DNA of 64,000 bases from Streptomyces pseudovenezuelae (GTDB lineage Bacteria > Actinomycetota > Actinomycetes > Streptomycetales > Streptomycetaceae). The notes below the pieces were generated by a model. It saw only the letters and a program-made list of their open reading frames with translations. It was not told where the DNA came from and made no database searches. How positions within the stretch are numbered: position 1 is the first letter of the stretch; the number at the start of each line of letters is the position of its first letter. Made by a program: the position numbers and the translations under genes. Positions 8,078 to 16,979 of this stretch are shown piece after piece. The stretch lies in assembly GCF_029892565.1 (NCBI RefSeq), contig NZ_JARXVH010000016.1, positions 154,400-218,399 of the forward strand, read 5' to 3'.

Positions 8078-9430
8078 ATGACAACGGCCGTTTCCGTCGG
8101 CTCGGCGCCGGGAGGGCTTCCCCTCCTCGGCCACCTTCTCCCGCTGATGCGCGATCCTCTGCGGTTCCTCACGTCACTGCCCGCTCATGGCGACCTGGTC
8201 TACATCCGTATCGGCCCTCTCAAGGCCCTCGCGGTGTGCGACCCCGGCCTGACTCGCCAAGTCCTCGTCGACGACCGGACTTTCGACAAGGGCGGACCGC
8301 AGATCGAACAGGCCAGGGAAGCGCTGGGCAACGGTCTCCCCCTCTGCCCGCATGCCGAACATCGTCGCCAACGGCGGCTGGTCCAGCCGGCGTTCCGCGC
8401 CGCCCGACTTCCCGCGTACGCGCGCGTGATGACCCGCGTGACAGCGGCCGTCACCGGCTCCTGGCACGACGGACAGACCTTTGACGTCTACGTGGAGATG
8501 CAGAGGATCGCTGCCCAGAGCTTCGTGGCGACGGTGTTCGCCGACACCCTGTCCGCCTCCGCCCTCGCCGAGATGCTGGAGGATTTCGGCGTCATCACGG
8601 AGGGCATCTTCAGGCGCATGATCACGCCACCGTGGCTGAACGGGCTCCCCACCCCCGGCAACCGCCGGTACCACCAGGCGCGTTCTCGTCTGCGCGAGAC
8701 GATGGCCCGAGTCATCGCGGATCGCCGCTCAGGCGGCACCGGCGACGACGACCTGTTGTCGGTCTTCCTGGACAGTCCCGCCTCCGCTGAGGGCGACAGG
8801 GACCAGGGCCTGTCCGATGCCGAGATCATCGACCAGTTGATGGACTTCTTCTTCGCCGGGATCGAGACCACCGCCGCCGTCCTGGCATGGTCGCTGCATC
8901 TGTTGACGCGCCATCCCCGTATCGAGGAGCGGTTGCACGCCGAGGTCGACAGTGTTCTCGCCGGCGCCGCGGCGACTTTCGACGATGTGCCCAGGCTGGA
9001 GTACACGCGCCGGGTCATCAACGAGACGCTGCGGCTGTACCCGCCGGGCTGGCTCATCAGCCGTACCACCACCGCCGACACCCGACTCGGCGGGCATTTC
9101 CTGCGCGCCGGTACGGCCATCATCTACAGCCCCTATCTGCTCCACCACCGCGCCGACCAGTACGACGATCCCGAGCGTTTCGACCCCGAGCGCTGGAGCA
9201 GTCCTCAGCGCCTCAACCCCTCGGACGGTTCCTTCATCCCGTTCGGTGGCGGGGCCCGTAAGTGCATCGGCGACCAGTTCGGCATCACGGAAGCCGTCAT
9301 CATCCTGGCCACGGTTGCCGCCCAGTGGCGCCTGGAACCGTTGCCGGGCAGCCGAGTTCGCCCCTCCCTGGCGCTCACCCTGAGTCCACAGCGGCTGCAC
9401 ATGCGCGTCACGCCCCGAACCCGCGTGTGA
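8078..9430 (+). CDS. Cytochrome P450, pentalenene oxygenase-like
   Basis: 450 residues; RBS GGAGAG before ATG 8078. I-helix oxygen-binding motif AGIETT (260-265), ExxR pair E316/R319, heme loop FGGGARKCIG with axial Cys C396. The long N-terminus and the segments LPAHGDLVYIRIGP and PHAEHRRQRRLVQPAF resemble the CYP183/PtlI-like terpene oxygenases rather than CYP105/107. Family role: hydroxylation of a hydrophobic, often sesquiterpene, substrate using electrons from ferredoxin. No terpene synthase or redox partner is adjacent. It sits between pseudogenes and behind an orphan operator, so it may be a survivor of a dismantled pathway. Confidence 0.88.
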   Translation: MTTAVSVGSAPGGLPLLGHLLPLMRDPLRFLTSLPAHGDLVYIRIGPLKALAVCDPGLTRQVLVDDRTFDKGGPQIEQAREALGNGLPLCPHAEHRRQRRLVQPAFRAARLPAYARVMTRVTAAVTGSWHDGQTFDVYVEMQRIAAQSFVATVFADTLSASALAEMLEDFGVITEGIFRRMITPPWLNGLPTPGNRRYHQARSRLRETMARVIADRRSGGTGDDDLLSVFLDSPASAEGDRDQGLSDAEIIDQLMDFFFAGIETTAAVLAWSLHLLTRHPRIEERLHAEVDSVLAGAAATFDDVPRLEYTRRVINETLRLYPPGWLISRTTTADTRLGGHFLRAGTAIIYSPYLLHHRADQYDDPERFDPERWSSPQRLNPSDGSFIPFGGGARKCIGDQFGITEAVIILATVAAQWRLEPLPGSRVRPSLALTLSPQRLHMRVTPRTRV

Positions 9431-9472
9431 CGGCTTTGGAGTACCACGGTCACACCGCAATGCGCTCCCACG

Positions 9473-9759
9473 TGGGGAAAGGCCGTCGTCATCGGCGGAG
9501 GGTACGCGGGCCTCGTCACGGCGCGAGTCCTGGCCGACTATTTCTCCAAGTAACCGGATGGGCGTGGAGCATTCAGACGTTCACTCGGGATGAACTGCAG
9601 CGGTGCCTACGCGGCAAAGTGCTCGCGCTGCCTGAAGTGACGCTCATTCCCTGCGCGCGCCGCAACAGGCACTTCTTTGAGGTGTCCGTCCGGGACGCAC
9701 AGGTGTGGTCTCGCTTCGCGCGGGTCGCCCTGTTCCGTCGCACCCGGCCATCTGGCTGA
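9473..9759 (+). pseudogene. Remnant of an FAD-dependent oxidoreductase (monooxygenase type)
   Basis: From 9473 one frame reads WGKAVVIGGGYAGLVTARVL and then ADYFSK followed by TAA at 9551. This is the Rossmann start of FAD monooxygenases. Homology resumes in another frame after 9553 with FTRDELQRCLRGKVLALPEV, which resembles the SRxLLExxLRxRVxALP region normally about 80 residues further on. So there is a frameshift plus an internal deletion, and nothing recognisable follows about 9,690. Non-functional. It follows the P450 on the same strand and may have been its pathway neighbour. Confidence 0.75.
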
Positions 9760-9779
9760 CAACTCACGCCTTACCAGGC

Positions 9780-10448
9780 CTACTTGGCCTGGTACGCCCG
9801 CAGAAACGTCCGCACTCCCTCGACGATGAGCGGCCGGACGCGGGCGTCCTCCGCGGCATTCGCCGAACCGAACCTGTTGAGCGCGACGTTGAAGGTCAGC
9901 GCGATGAACTGGTCGGCCGCGAGCAGGGCGTCGGGGACGTCGAGCAACCCGGCCTCGGCGAAAGCGGCGAACCGCTCGGCGAGTGCCTCCTCAGGTGCGT
10001 CGGCCATGGAGTTCTCGCCCCCGTCCGGCACGTGGTGGGACTGCGCCCGGACCAACCGTTGCAGCGTGACGTACTCCGACGAGCCGAGCATGTCGGTCGC
10101 GATACGCATCGAGAACGCGACCAGAACGTCCTCCAGGTCGGCGGCCTCGGTGGGGTCGGTCAGGGTGTCGTCGAGAATGCGCCGGATCGTGCTGATCAGT
10201 GACTGGCCGACGCCGTCGACGACCGCTTGCAGCAGCGTCTGCTTGTCGCCGAAGTAGTCGTAGACGGTCCGCTTGGACACCTCGGCCCGGGCGGCGACCG
10301 CGTCGACGCTGGTCCGGTCGAAACCGTCGGCGAGGAACAGTTCCCGGGCCGCGGCGAGGATGGCGGTCCGCTTCGGCGTGGACCCCTCGCGCAGTGTCTT
10401 CGCGGTCGGCTTCTTCGGGCTCGGCGTCTTCGTGGTCGGCATGGCCAT
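9780..10448 (-). CDS. TetR family repressor of the adjacent MFS/monooxygenase operon
   Basis: 222 residues (ATG 10448; ATG 10442 also possible). The N-terminal HTH is clear after a 28-residue basic tail: ILAAARELFLADGFDRTSVD, then VSKRTVYDYFGDKQTLL. The C-terminal ligand domain resembles the TetR_C_33/AefR-like type (FSMRIATDMLGSSEYVTLQRLV). Divergent from the MFS gene across 72 bp that contain an 18-bp palindrome. It most likely represses both its own gene and the efflux operon and is released by the exported drug. Confidence 0.9.
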   Translation of the reverse strand: MAMPTTKTPSPKKPTAKTLREGSTPKRTAILAAARELFLADGFDRTSVDAVAARAEVSKRTVYDYFGDKQTLLQAVVDGVGQSLISTIRRILDDTLTDPTEAADLEDVLVAFSMRIATDMLGSSEYVTLQRLVRAQSHHVPDGGENSMADAPEEALAERFAAFAEAGLLDVPDALLAADQFIALTFNVALNRFGSANAAEDARVRPLIVEGVRTFLRAYQAK

Positions 10449-10460
10449 ACTCTAACCTGA

Positions 10461-10478
10461 CTACACTGTACGGTGTAG
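10461..10478. promoter_or_regulatory. TetR operator overlapping the divergent promoters
   Basis: 18-bp near-perfect palindrome CTACACTGTACGGTGTAG (16 of 18 positions symmetrical) in the TetR-MFS gap. A plausible -10 box TAGTGT (10476-10481) for the MFS gene overlaps its right end, so binding would block transcription. Confidence 0.75.
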
Positions 10479-10520
10479 TGTAATTTCGATTGCTCGCCCG
10501 CCAACGAAGGAAGGACGTTC

Positions 10521-11918
10521 ATGACCACAACCCTGGCCGCTCCCCAGGTCCGCGTCGGGAAGGCCGCCGTCTGGGCGCTCGGGATGCTGGCAGCCGCGAC
10601 CGGGACCCTGGAGTCGGTGGTGACACCGACGCTCCCGCTGTTGCAGCGCGAACTGTCCATGAGCCCCGCCCAAGGGGCGTTACTCAGCATCACGATGCTC
10701 ATCACCGGCGCCCTCGTCACGCCGGTCGCGGGCAACCTCGGTGACCGCTACGGCGGGAAACGGGTCATGCTCCGGCTGATGACGGTGGTCGCGACCGGTG
10801 GTCTGGTGTCCTCGCTGGCACCGAACCTGCCGGTGCTGCTGCTCGGTCAGGTACTCGAGGGCGCGATGGTCGGCGCGATGCCCCTCTCGTTCATCCTCGT
10901 ACGCAAGCACCTCCCGACCGGAGAGTCCCAGGTGGCCATCGGGGTGGTCAGCGGGCTGTTCGTGGGCGGCGGCATGCTGGGGACGCTGATCGCCGGGCCC
11001 GTCGCGGAAGGCCTGTCCCGGCACTGGATGTTCGCGATACCGACGATCGCGATCGTCGTGGCGACCGTGCTGGTCCACAGGCTGATGCCGAACGATCCGC
11101 CGGCCCGGTCGGACGCCAGGATCGACTGGCCCGGCCTGGCCCTGCTGAGCGGCGTTCTGCTGACGCTCATGTTCGTGCTCGCGCTGGCGCCCAGCGCCGG
11201 CAGCCAACCGCTCGTACTCCTCGCCCTCCTCGTACTGCTGGCCCTCCTCGTGACCGGATGGACCGTCGTCGAGCGCCGGTCACCCTCGCCGATGGTCGAT
11301 CTGAACCTGCTGGCCAAGCCCGCGATATGGAGCTCGTACGTCATCACTTTCGCCGTCTGCGTAGGCACCTCGGTGGCGATGTATCTCGTGCCGCAACTGC
11401 TCGCGGTGTCCGCCGACGGATACGGCTTCGGGGCCAGCTCCACCGACATCGGGCGGTACCTGTTACCCGGCGCCGTCACGGCGGCGATCAGCGGGCCGCT
11501 CGGAGGGATCGCGGCGCGGCGTTTCGGCTCAAGCGCCGTGGTCGCAACGGGAATCGGCGTCATGACGGCCACGTTGGTCGCCCTCGCGTTCCTGCACGGC
11601 GAGGTCTGGCACCTCATCGTCGCCAAGGCGCTGATCGCCCTGGCCAGTGGTGTCTGCATCACGGCGATGGTCGTCAAGACCGCCACCTCGGTCGATCACG
11701 GCAACACCGGCACCGCCACCAGCCTGGTCCTGGTGACCCGCGTGATCGGCTTCGCCGCGGGCGCACAGGTCAGCGGCGCCTTCCTCACCGCCGGGACCCA
11801 ACCCGGGATGGACGACCCGGCCGAATCGGCCTTCGTCACCGGCTTCGTCATCGCCGGCGCCGTCACGGCGCTGTCCCTGCTTGTCGTCCGCACCCTGAAC
11901 AAAGGAGTCAAGACTTGA
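10521..11918 (+). CDS. MFS drug efflux transporter (DHA2/EmrB-QacA type)
   Basis: 465 residues; RBS GGAAGGA before ATG 10521. Multiple hydrophobic segments throughout. Loop 2-3 motif A is present as GNLGDRYGGKRVML, and motif C-like GLFVGGGMLGTLIAGP in segment 5 marks a drug/proton antiporter. Cytoplasmic membrane protein expected to export a small hydrophobic compound. First gene of a two-gene operon: its TGA overlaps the TTG start of the FAD monooxygenase. Regulated by the divergent TetR. Confidence 0.9.
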   Translation: MTTTLAAPQVRVGKAAVWALGMLAAATGTLESVVTPTLPLLQRELSMSPAQGALLSITMLITGALVTPVAGNLGDRYGGKRVMLRLMTVVATGGLVSSLAPNLPVLLLGQVLEGAMVGAMPLSFILVRKHLPTGESQVAIGVVSGLFVGGGMLGTLIAGPVAEGLSRHWMFAIPTIAIVVATVLVHRLMPNDPPARSDARIDWPGLALLSGVLLTLMFVLALAPSAGSQPLVLLALLVLLALLVTGWTVVERRSPSPMVDLNLLAKPAIWSSYVITFAVCVGTSVAMYLVPQLLAVSADGYGFGASSTDIGRYLLPGAVTAAISGPLGGIAARRFGSSAVVATGIGVMTATLVALAFLHGEVWHLIVAKALIALASGVCITAMVVKTATSVDHGNTGTATSLVLVTRVIGFAAGAQVSGAFLTAGTQPGMDDPAESAFVTGFVIAGAVTALSLLVVRTLNKGVKT

Positions 11919-13135
11919 CCCGTACCGATCAGTTGACGCATACCCCTACCACGCCGAGGCGCAAGGTCCTGATCTCGGGGGCCAGCATCGCGGGTCCCGC
12001 CCTCGCGTTCTGGCTGAACCGCCACGGATACGCCGTCACGGTGGTGGAGAAGGCGGCCTCACTGCGCAGCGGTGGTTACCCCATCGACGTGCGCGGCGCC
12101 GCACTGGAGGTCGTCCGGAGGATGGGGATCCTGCCCCGACTCCAGGACCTGCACGTCGACTTGCGCCGTATCACCTTTCTCGACGGAGACGGCGGCAAGG
12201 TGGCCTCGGTCGACCCGAATGCCGTCGCCGGCAGTGTCGCGGGACAGGACATCGAGGTGCCCCGCGGGGAGCTGACCGACGCTCTTTACGCGGCGGTCCG
12301 TGACGACGTGGAGTTCGTGTTCAACGACTCCATCGACACCCTCGACCAGTCGGACCACGGGGTCGATGTCACCTTCCGCGGGGGCGGCAGCCGTACGTTC
12401 GACATGGTGTTCGGCGCGGACGGTCTGCACTCGCGTACCCGGGAGTTCCTGTTCGGCCCCGAAGAGCAGTTCCACCGCTACCTCGGTTACTGCTTCGCCG
12501 GGTTCACCATGCGCAACACCTTCGGTCTCTCCAACGAGGTCACGATGTGGAACACCCCGGGCAGGGCCGCGGCTCTCTACGCCGTGGGGGACAGCGACGA
12601 AGTGCACGCCTTCCTCAACTTCGCCCGCCCGGAAGCGCCCTTCGGCGCGTTCCGTGACCCAGAGGCCCAACGGGACCTGGTCACCGGGATCTTCGCCGAC
12701 GCGGGGTGGGAAGTCCCGGGCATGATCACCGCCATGCGCGACGCGGACGATCTGTTCTTCGACGTGGTCAGCCAGATCCGCTTGCCTCGTTGGTCCAGCG
12801 GCAGGGTCGCGCTGGTGGGAGACGCCGCGTACGCACCGTCGTTCCTCACCGGACAGGGCTCCAGCCTCGCGCTCGTCGGCGCGTACATGCTCGCCGCTTC
12901 CCTGGCCGACCGGGACGCCGCCGAGGGCTTCGCGGCCTACGAACGCGACACCCGTGAGTTCGTGACCCTGAACCAGGACCAGATCGGCGAGGGCGACGCC
13001 GCACTCTTCCCCACCACGGCTCGGGCCCTGGAGCAGCGCAACGACATGCTGCGTAATCTCAGCAACATGCCGGCCACGGAGGGACGACCGGCCCACTCGG
13101 CGCTCACCCTGCCCGAGTTCATGCCCGTGCATTGA
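11915..13135 (+). CDS. FAD-dependent monooxygenase (TetX/aromatic hydroxylase-like)
   Basis: 406 residues from TTG 11915, which overlaps the MFS stop (TTGA) and has AAAGGAG 7 nt upstream, implying translational coupling. Motifs of class A flavin monooxygenases: GASIAGPALAFWLNRHGYAV (GxGxxG variant), a DG-type motif in FGADGLHSRTRE, and the GD motif in VALVGDAAYAPSFLTGQGSS. Such enzymes hydroxylate phenolic or polyketide substrates with NAD(P)H; relatives such as TetX inactivate tetracyclines. With the exporter and TetR it forms a likely detoxification unit. The substrate is unknown. Confidence 0.88.
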   Translation: MTRTDQLTHTPTTPRRKVLISGASIAGPALAFWLNRHGYAVTVVEKAASLRSGGYPIDVRGAALEVVRRMGILPRLQDLHVDLRRITFLDGDGGKVASVDPNAVAGSVAGQDIEVPRGELTDALYAAVRDDVEFVFNDSIDTLDQSDHGVDVTFRGGGSRTFDMVFGADGLHSRTREFLFGPEEQFHRYLGYCFAGFTMRNTFGLSNEVTMWNTPGRAAALYAVGDSDEVHAFLNFARPEAPFGAFRDPEAQRDLVTGIFADAGWEVPGMITAMRDADDLFFDVVSQIRLPRWSSGRVALVGDAAYAPSFLTGQGSSLALVGAYMLAASLADRDAAEGFAAYERDTREFVTLNQDQIGEGDAALFPTTARALEQRNDMLRNLSNMPATEGRPAHSALTLPEFMPVH

Positions 13136-13202
13136 GATGACCTGCAAGTGGAATGATCGGTAGCCGGGCAATTGCGGATCTCTGTGAGAGCGGTGGACGT
13201 AC

Positions 13203-14045
13203 GTGGTGGCCGGTTGGGAATGGGATGACACGCTGTTCGCGGGTACCGCCGCCTACTACCGGCGCGGGCGGCTTCCCTATGCGCCCGGGCTGGCGGACGT
13301 ACTCGCCGAGGTTCTGGAGCTCGCCGGGCGAGGGCGCCTCATCGACGTGGGATGCGGACCGGGAGTCGTCGCGCTGAGTCTGGCGCACTTGTTCGGCGAG
13401 ATCGTCGGCCTGGACCCGGACCGGGAGATGATCGCCGAAGCCGGTCGTGAGGCCGTCGAGAGAGGAGTGGCCGAGAAGGCTCGGTGGGTGCGGGCGCGGG
13501 CCGAGGAACTGCCCGCCGATCTCGGCACGTTCACGGTGGCCGCCTTCGCCCAGTCCTTCCACTGGATGGATCGCGACCTGGTGGCGGCGACCGTCAGGGG
13601 CATGCTCCGGCCCGGCGGGGCGCTGGTGCACATCTCGGACCTCAAGTCGGAGACCCGGACGGTCGACGGGCTGCCGTATCCGGCGGAGCCCTGCGCCGCG
13701 ATCGATGAACTGATCAGGCACTACCTCGGACCGGTCCGAAGAGCCGGCCGAGGCGTGCTGCCGCGGGGAACACCCGGCGGTGAGGCCGCCGTGTTCGCCC
13801 GGGCGGGATACTCCGGTCCGGAGCGTCATGTCGTCCCGGGCGGCCAGGCGTTGGAGCGCACATGTGACGACCTCGTCGCGGGGGTGTTCTCGATGTCGTA
13901 CTCGGCCCCGCATCTGTTCGGCTCACGCCGTGACGAGTTTGAGGCGGATCTGCGTCAGTTGCTGCGGGAGGTCTCCCCCGCGGGCCGGTTCTCCGAACGC
14001 CAGCCGAGCACCGAGGTGTTCGTCTGGTGGAAGGACCCGCGATGA
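13203..14045 (+). CDS. Class I SAM-dependent methyltransferase
   Basis: 280 residues from GTG 13203 (GGTGGA about 5 nt upstream; the adjacent GTG 13206 is also possible). SAM-binding motif I LIDVGCGPGVVALSLA at about residue 45, motif II acidic residue in IVGLDPDREMI, and motif III region FAQSFHWMDRD with LRPGGALVHIS after it. This is the Methyltransf_11/25 type; the substrate cannot be deduced. It begins 67 bp after the monooxygenase and may belong to the same transcription unit. Convergent with the M20 peptidase (23-bp gap). Confidence 0.85.
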   Translation: MVAGWEWDDTLFAGTAAYYRRGRLPYAPGLADVLAEVLELAGRGRLIDVGCGPGVVALSLAHLFGEIVGLDPDREMIAEAGREAVERGVAEKARWVRARAEELPADLGTFTVAAFAQSFHWMDRDLVAATVRGMLRPGGALVHISDLKSETRTVDGLPYPAEPCAAIDELIRHYLGPVRRAGRGVLPRGTPGGEAAVFARAGYSGPERHVVPGGQALERTCDDLVAGVFSMSYSAPHLFGSRRDEFEADLRQLLREVSPAGRFSERQPSTEVFVWWKDPR

Positions 14046-14068
14046 ACCGGCGCTTCTGACATCACGGC

Positions 14069-15253
14069 TCAGCCCCGCAGCGGCTGCACCAGTCGTCCCA
14101 ACATCCCCGCGACCAGCGCGGTCTGGGCAGGCACGGTGTCCGGGTAGATGAACTCCCCCTGGGCATGGGCGCCGTCGCCGACCGCGCCCATGCCGCACAG
14201 CACGGGCAGCCCGAGGGCGGCGACGAAGTTGGCGTCGCTGGCGCCGCCGACGGCGGTGTCGCGCAGGGGGTCGCGGCCCTGTTCGCGGGCGACCGCGCGG
14301 GCGAGGTCGAGCAGGGGCACGGACGCGGCGTTGAGGGTCATCGGCGGTCGGTTCCAGGCGTGGTCGATCTCGATGCGGACGCGCGGGTCGCTGACCTCGA
14401 TGGCCTCGAACTCCTCGTCGACACGGTCCTGTTCGGCCTCGCTGCTGACCCGGATGTCGACGCCGGCGGTGGCCTGCCCGGCGACGACGTTGATGGCGGA
14501 ACCGCCCTTGAAGAGCCCGGTGTTGATCGTGGTCCCCTTCTCGGGGGCGGCGACCTTCGCGGCGGCGACCACGAACTCGGACAGCGCGGTGATCGCACTC
14601 GCCCCGTCCTGCGGCGCGAGCCCGGCGTGCGCCTCCACGCCGGTCGCCGTGACCTGGAAGATCCCGGTGCCCTTGCGGGCGGTCTTGACCGCGCCATGAG
14701 CGCTCGGCTCCAACACCAGCGTGACGTCGACCTTCTGCGCGACCTCCTCGATCACCGGCCGCGAGGACAACGAGCCGATCTCTTCGTCGCCGTTGAAGAC
14801 GAAGGTGACGGTGGGCAGCGGCGCCCCGCTCTCCCGGGCCAGCTTCAGGGCCCAAATCCCTTGCGCCAGACCGGTCTTCATGTCGAAGATGCCCGGTCCG
14901 CCGAGCTTCTCGCGACCGTCGTCCGACGGCCCCGGCTGCTCCCATCCGGCGAGGGTGCCGGTCGGCCATACGGTGTCGTAGTGGCCCACGAGCGCGACGT
15001 GCCCGGCGCCGGTTCCGGCGTAGGTCAGGGTGAGCGTGTCGCCGCATTCGCCGCCGGGGTGGCGCTGTTCGTGGTCGGGTCGGCCGAGCCGCTGCACGGT
15101 CAGCTCACGCAGCAGGTCCAGGCCGGTGGCGAGGCCGGGAAGGTCGTAGCTGCCGGTCTCCTGGCGGACGAGGGTCAGGATGTCGTCGACGATCTGCGAC
15201 GAGACGTCCTGGGCGCGGGCGGTGAGGGTGGCGGCTGCGGGTGATGCGGTCAT
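14069..15253 (-). CDS. M20 family metallopeptidase (carboxypeptidase G2 / AbgB-like)
   Basis: 394 residues from ATG 15253. Two-zinc M20 signatures: VALVGHYDTVWPTGTL (metal His/Asp), GIFDMKTGLAQ (bridging Asp), FVFNGDEEIGS (catalytic Glu pair) and a late GGASDANFVAALGLPVLCGMG. M20D/CPG2-type enzymes remove C-terminal glutamate from folates or N-acyl amino acids. It sits 57 bp downstream of an AbgT-type transporter in the same orientation, matching the logic of E. coli abgABT: import and hydrolysis of aminobenzoyl-glutamate. Function inferred from family and context. Confidence 0.9.
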   Translation of the reverse strand: MTASPAAATLTARAQDVSSQIVDDILTLVRQETGSYDLPGLATGLDLLRELTVQRLGRPDHEQRHPGGECGDTLTLTYAGTGAGHVALVGHYDTVWPTGTLAGWEQPGPSDDGREKLGGPGIFDMKTGLAQGIWALKLARESGAPLPTVTFVFNGDEEIGSLSSRPVIEEVAQKVDVTLVLEPSAHGAVKTARKGTGIFQVTATGVEAHAGLAPQDGASAITALSEFVVAAAKVAAPEKGTTINTGLFKGGSAINVVAGQATAGVDIRVSSEAEQDRVDEEFEAIEVSDPRVRIEIDHAWNRPPMTLNAASVPLLDLARAVAREQGRDPLRDTAVGGASDANFVAALGLPVLCGMGAVGDGAHAQGEFIYPDTVPAQTALVAGMLGRLVQPLRG

Positions 15254-15310
15254 GATCTGCTTTCTCGTACGAAGGCGTGGAGGGGTGGGCTCTGTTGTCG
15301 GAGTGCGGCT

Positions 15311-16864
15311 TCAGCTGACGCCGAAGGGGATGCCCAGCAGGTACCAGGCCACGAAGAACGCGACCCAGACGACCCAGACGACGGCGGCGATCGGGATCGT
15401 GAACGAGGCCAGCGTGCCGATGCCGGCGGACTTCTTGTGTTGCTGGATGAAGCCCAGCGCCATCGCGAAGTACGGGCTCATCGGGGTGACGCAGTTGGTG
15501 ACCGAGTCGGCGACGCGGTAGATGGCCTGGGTGGTCTCGGGCTCGATGCCGATGAGCATCAGCATGGGCACGAGGATGGGCGCGGCCAGGGCCCACAGGG
15601 CGGAGCCGCTGGTGATGACGAGGTTCATGAAGGTGATCAGTACGGCGATGCCGACCAGCACGGTCCAGCCGCCCAGGTGCATGTCCTTGAGGGTCTCCGC
15701 GCCCTCGATGGCGATGACGTTCCCGATGTTCGTCCACTTGAAGTAGGCGAGGAACTGCGAGATCGCGAAGAAGAGAACCAGGATCGGGGCGTAGGTGCGC
15801 GTGCCCTCGACCAGCGCGTCGACGATGTCACGAGGGGCACGGAAGGTCCCGGCCATCCGGCCGTAGACCCAGCCGAGGAGCGTGAAGAACAGGAAGAGGA
15901 CCAGCGACATGCCCGTGATCAACGGGGACTCGACGATGGAGCCGCCCGCGCCTCGCAACGGTGAGGACACCGGGATGAGAGCCACCGCCAGGACCACGAC
16001 GAAGCCGACCGCGACCAGTCCCGTCATCCGCAGCGCGCGGCGCTGCACCTCGGTGACCTCGATCGTCTTCAGTTCGTCGGCGCTCAGCGCGGTGATCGGC
16101 TCGTCCGGGTCCAGGTCCGAGCGCTTGGCGATGACCTTGTCGACGACGAGCGTGATCACCAGGGCCACCAGGACCGACGAGGCGAGCGCGAAGAAGTAGT
16201 TGGCCACCGGGGTGACGACGTAGTCCGCGTCGATGGTGTGGGCCGCGGCCGTGGAGATCGACGACAGGAGCACGTCGGTCGTGGTGATCGCCGGGGAGGC
16301 GTCGTAGCCGGCGGAGATGGAGACGTAGGCGACGATGCAGCCGAGCACCGGGCTGCGGCCGGCGGCGCGGTAGATGAGGGCGCCGAGCGGGATGAGGGTG
16401 ACGTACGCGGCGTCGCCGGCGACGTGGGCGACCATCGCGGTCATCGACAGCGCGAAGGTGAGGTACTTGCCCGGTACGCGTGCGACCATGCGGCGCAGCA
16501 TCGTCGTGAACAGCCCGCTCGCCTCGGCGACGGCGATGCCGAAGCCCACGATGAGGATCGTGGCCAGCGGCGGGAAGGTCGCGAAGTTGTCGACGGCCCC
16601 CTCGATCATCGTCGTCAGGCCGGCCTTGCTGAGCAGGCTCTGCACCTTGATGGCCTCGTGCGTCCCGGGGTGCACGGTGCTGACACCGGCCGCCGTCATC
16701 ACCGCGCTGAGGACGATCACGACCCCCGCGAGGATCCAGAACAGCCAGAACGGGTTGGGGAGTTTGTTGCCGACCTTCTCGATCGCCGCGAAGCTCCGGA
16801 ACGCGATGCGGAGGGCTCTCGACTGTGGCTCGGTCGGCTGAGGCTGAGCGGAGGTGACACTCAT
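15311..16864 (-). CDS. AbgT family transporter (p-aminobenzoyl-glutamate/sulfonamide type)
   Basis: 517 residues from ATG 16864 with AGAGG upstream; an in-frame ATG at 16882 lacks spacing. About 11-13 hydrophobic segments, typical AbgT length, and conserved stretches such as NPFWLFWILAG, LSMTAMVAHVAGDAAYVTLIP and DSVTNCVTPMSPYFAMALGF near the C-terminus. Family members take up p-aminobenzoyl-glutamate or export sulfonamides by proton exchange. Operon with the M20 peptidase; divergent from a Lrp-type regulator. Confidence 0.92.
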   Translation of the reverse strand: MSVTSAQPQPTEPQSRALRIAFRSFAAIEKVGNKLPNPFWLFWILAGVVIVLSAVMTAAGVSTVHPGTHEAIKVQSLLSKAGLTTMIEGAVDNFATFPPLATILIVGFGIAVAEASGLFTTMLRRMVARVPGKYLTFALSMTAMVAHVAGDAAYVTLIPLGALIYRAAGRSPVLGCIVAYVSISAGYDASPAITTTDVLLSSISTAAAHTIDADYVVTPVANYFFALASSVLVALVITLVVDKVIAKRSDLDPDEPITALSADELKTIEVTEVQRRALRMTGLVAVGFVVVLAVALIPVSSPLRGAGGSIVESPLITGMSLVLFLFFTLLGWVYGRMAGTFRAPRDIVDALVEGTRTYAPILVLFFAISQFLAYFKWTNIGNVIAIEGAETLKDMHLGGWTVLVGIAVLITFMNLVITSGSALWALAAPILVPMLMLIGIEPETTQAIYRVADSVTNCVTPMSPYFAMALGFIQQHKKSAGIGTLASFTIPIAAVVWVVWVAFFVAWYLLGIPFGVS

Positions 16865-16918
16865 CGGTACCTCTTCGTGCATTGGGGGGATGTTCCTGCG
16901 AACAATGGCATCCGAGTG

Positions 16919-16929
16919 AGAGATTCTCT
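16919..16929. promoter_or_regulatory. Candidate Lrp-type operator between abgT and Lrp genes
   Basis: Perfect odd palindrome AGAGATTCTCT inside an AT-rich patch (16917-16945) of the 115-bp divergent gap. Such AT-rich imperfect dyads are what Lrp/AsnC proteins bind. The TATCTT just to its right could be the -10 of the regulator gene. Confidence 0.45.
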
Positions 16930-16979
16930 ATATCTTAGATGTAACAGTGGGATTAAACGGCACCCTAAAGTGGAGCACC

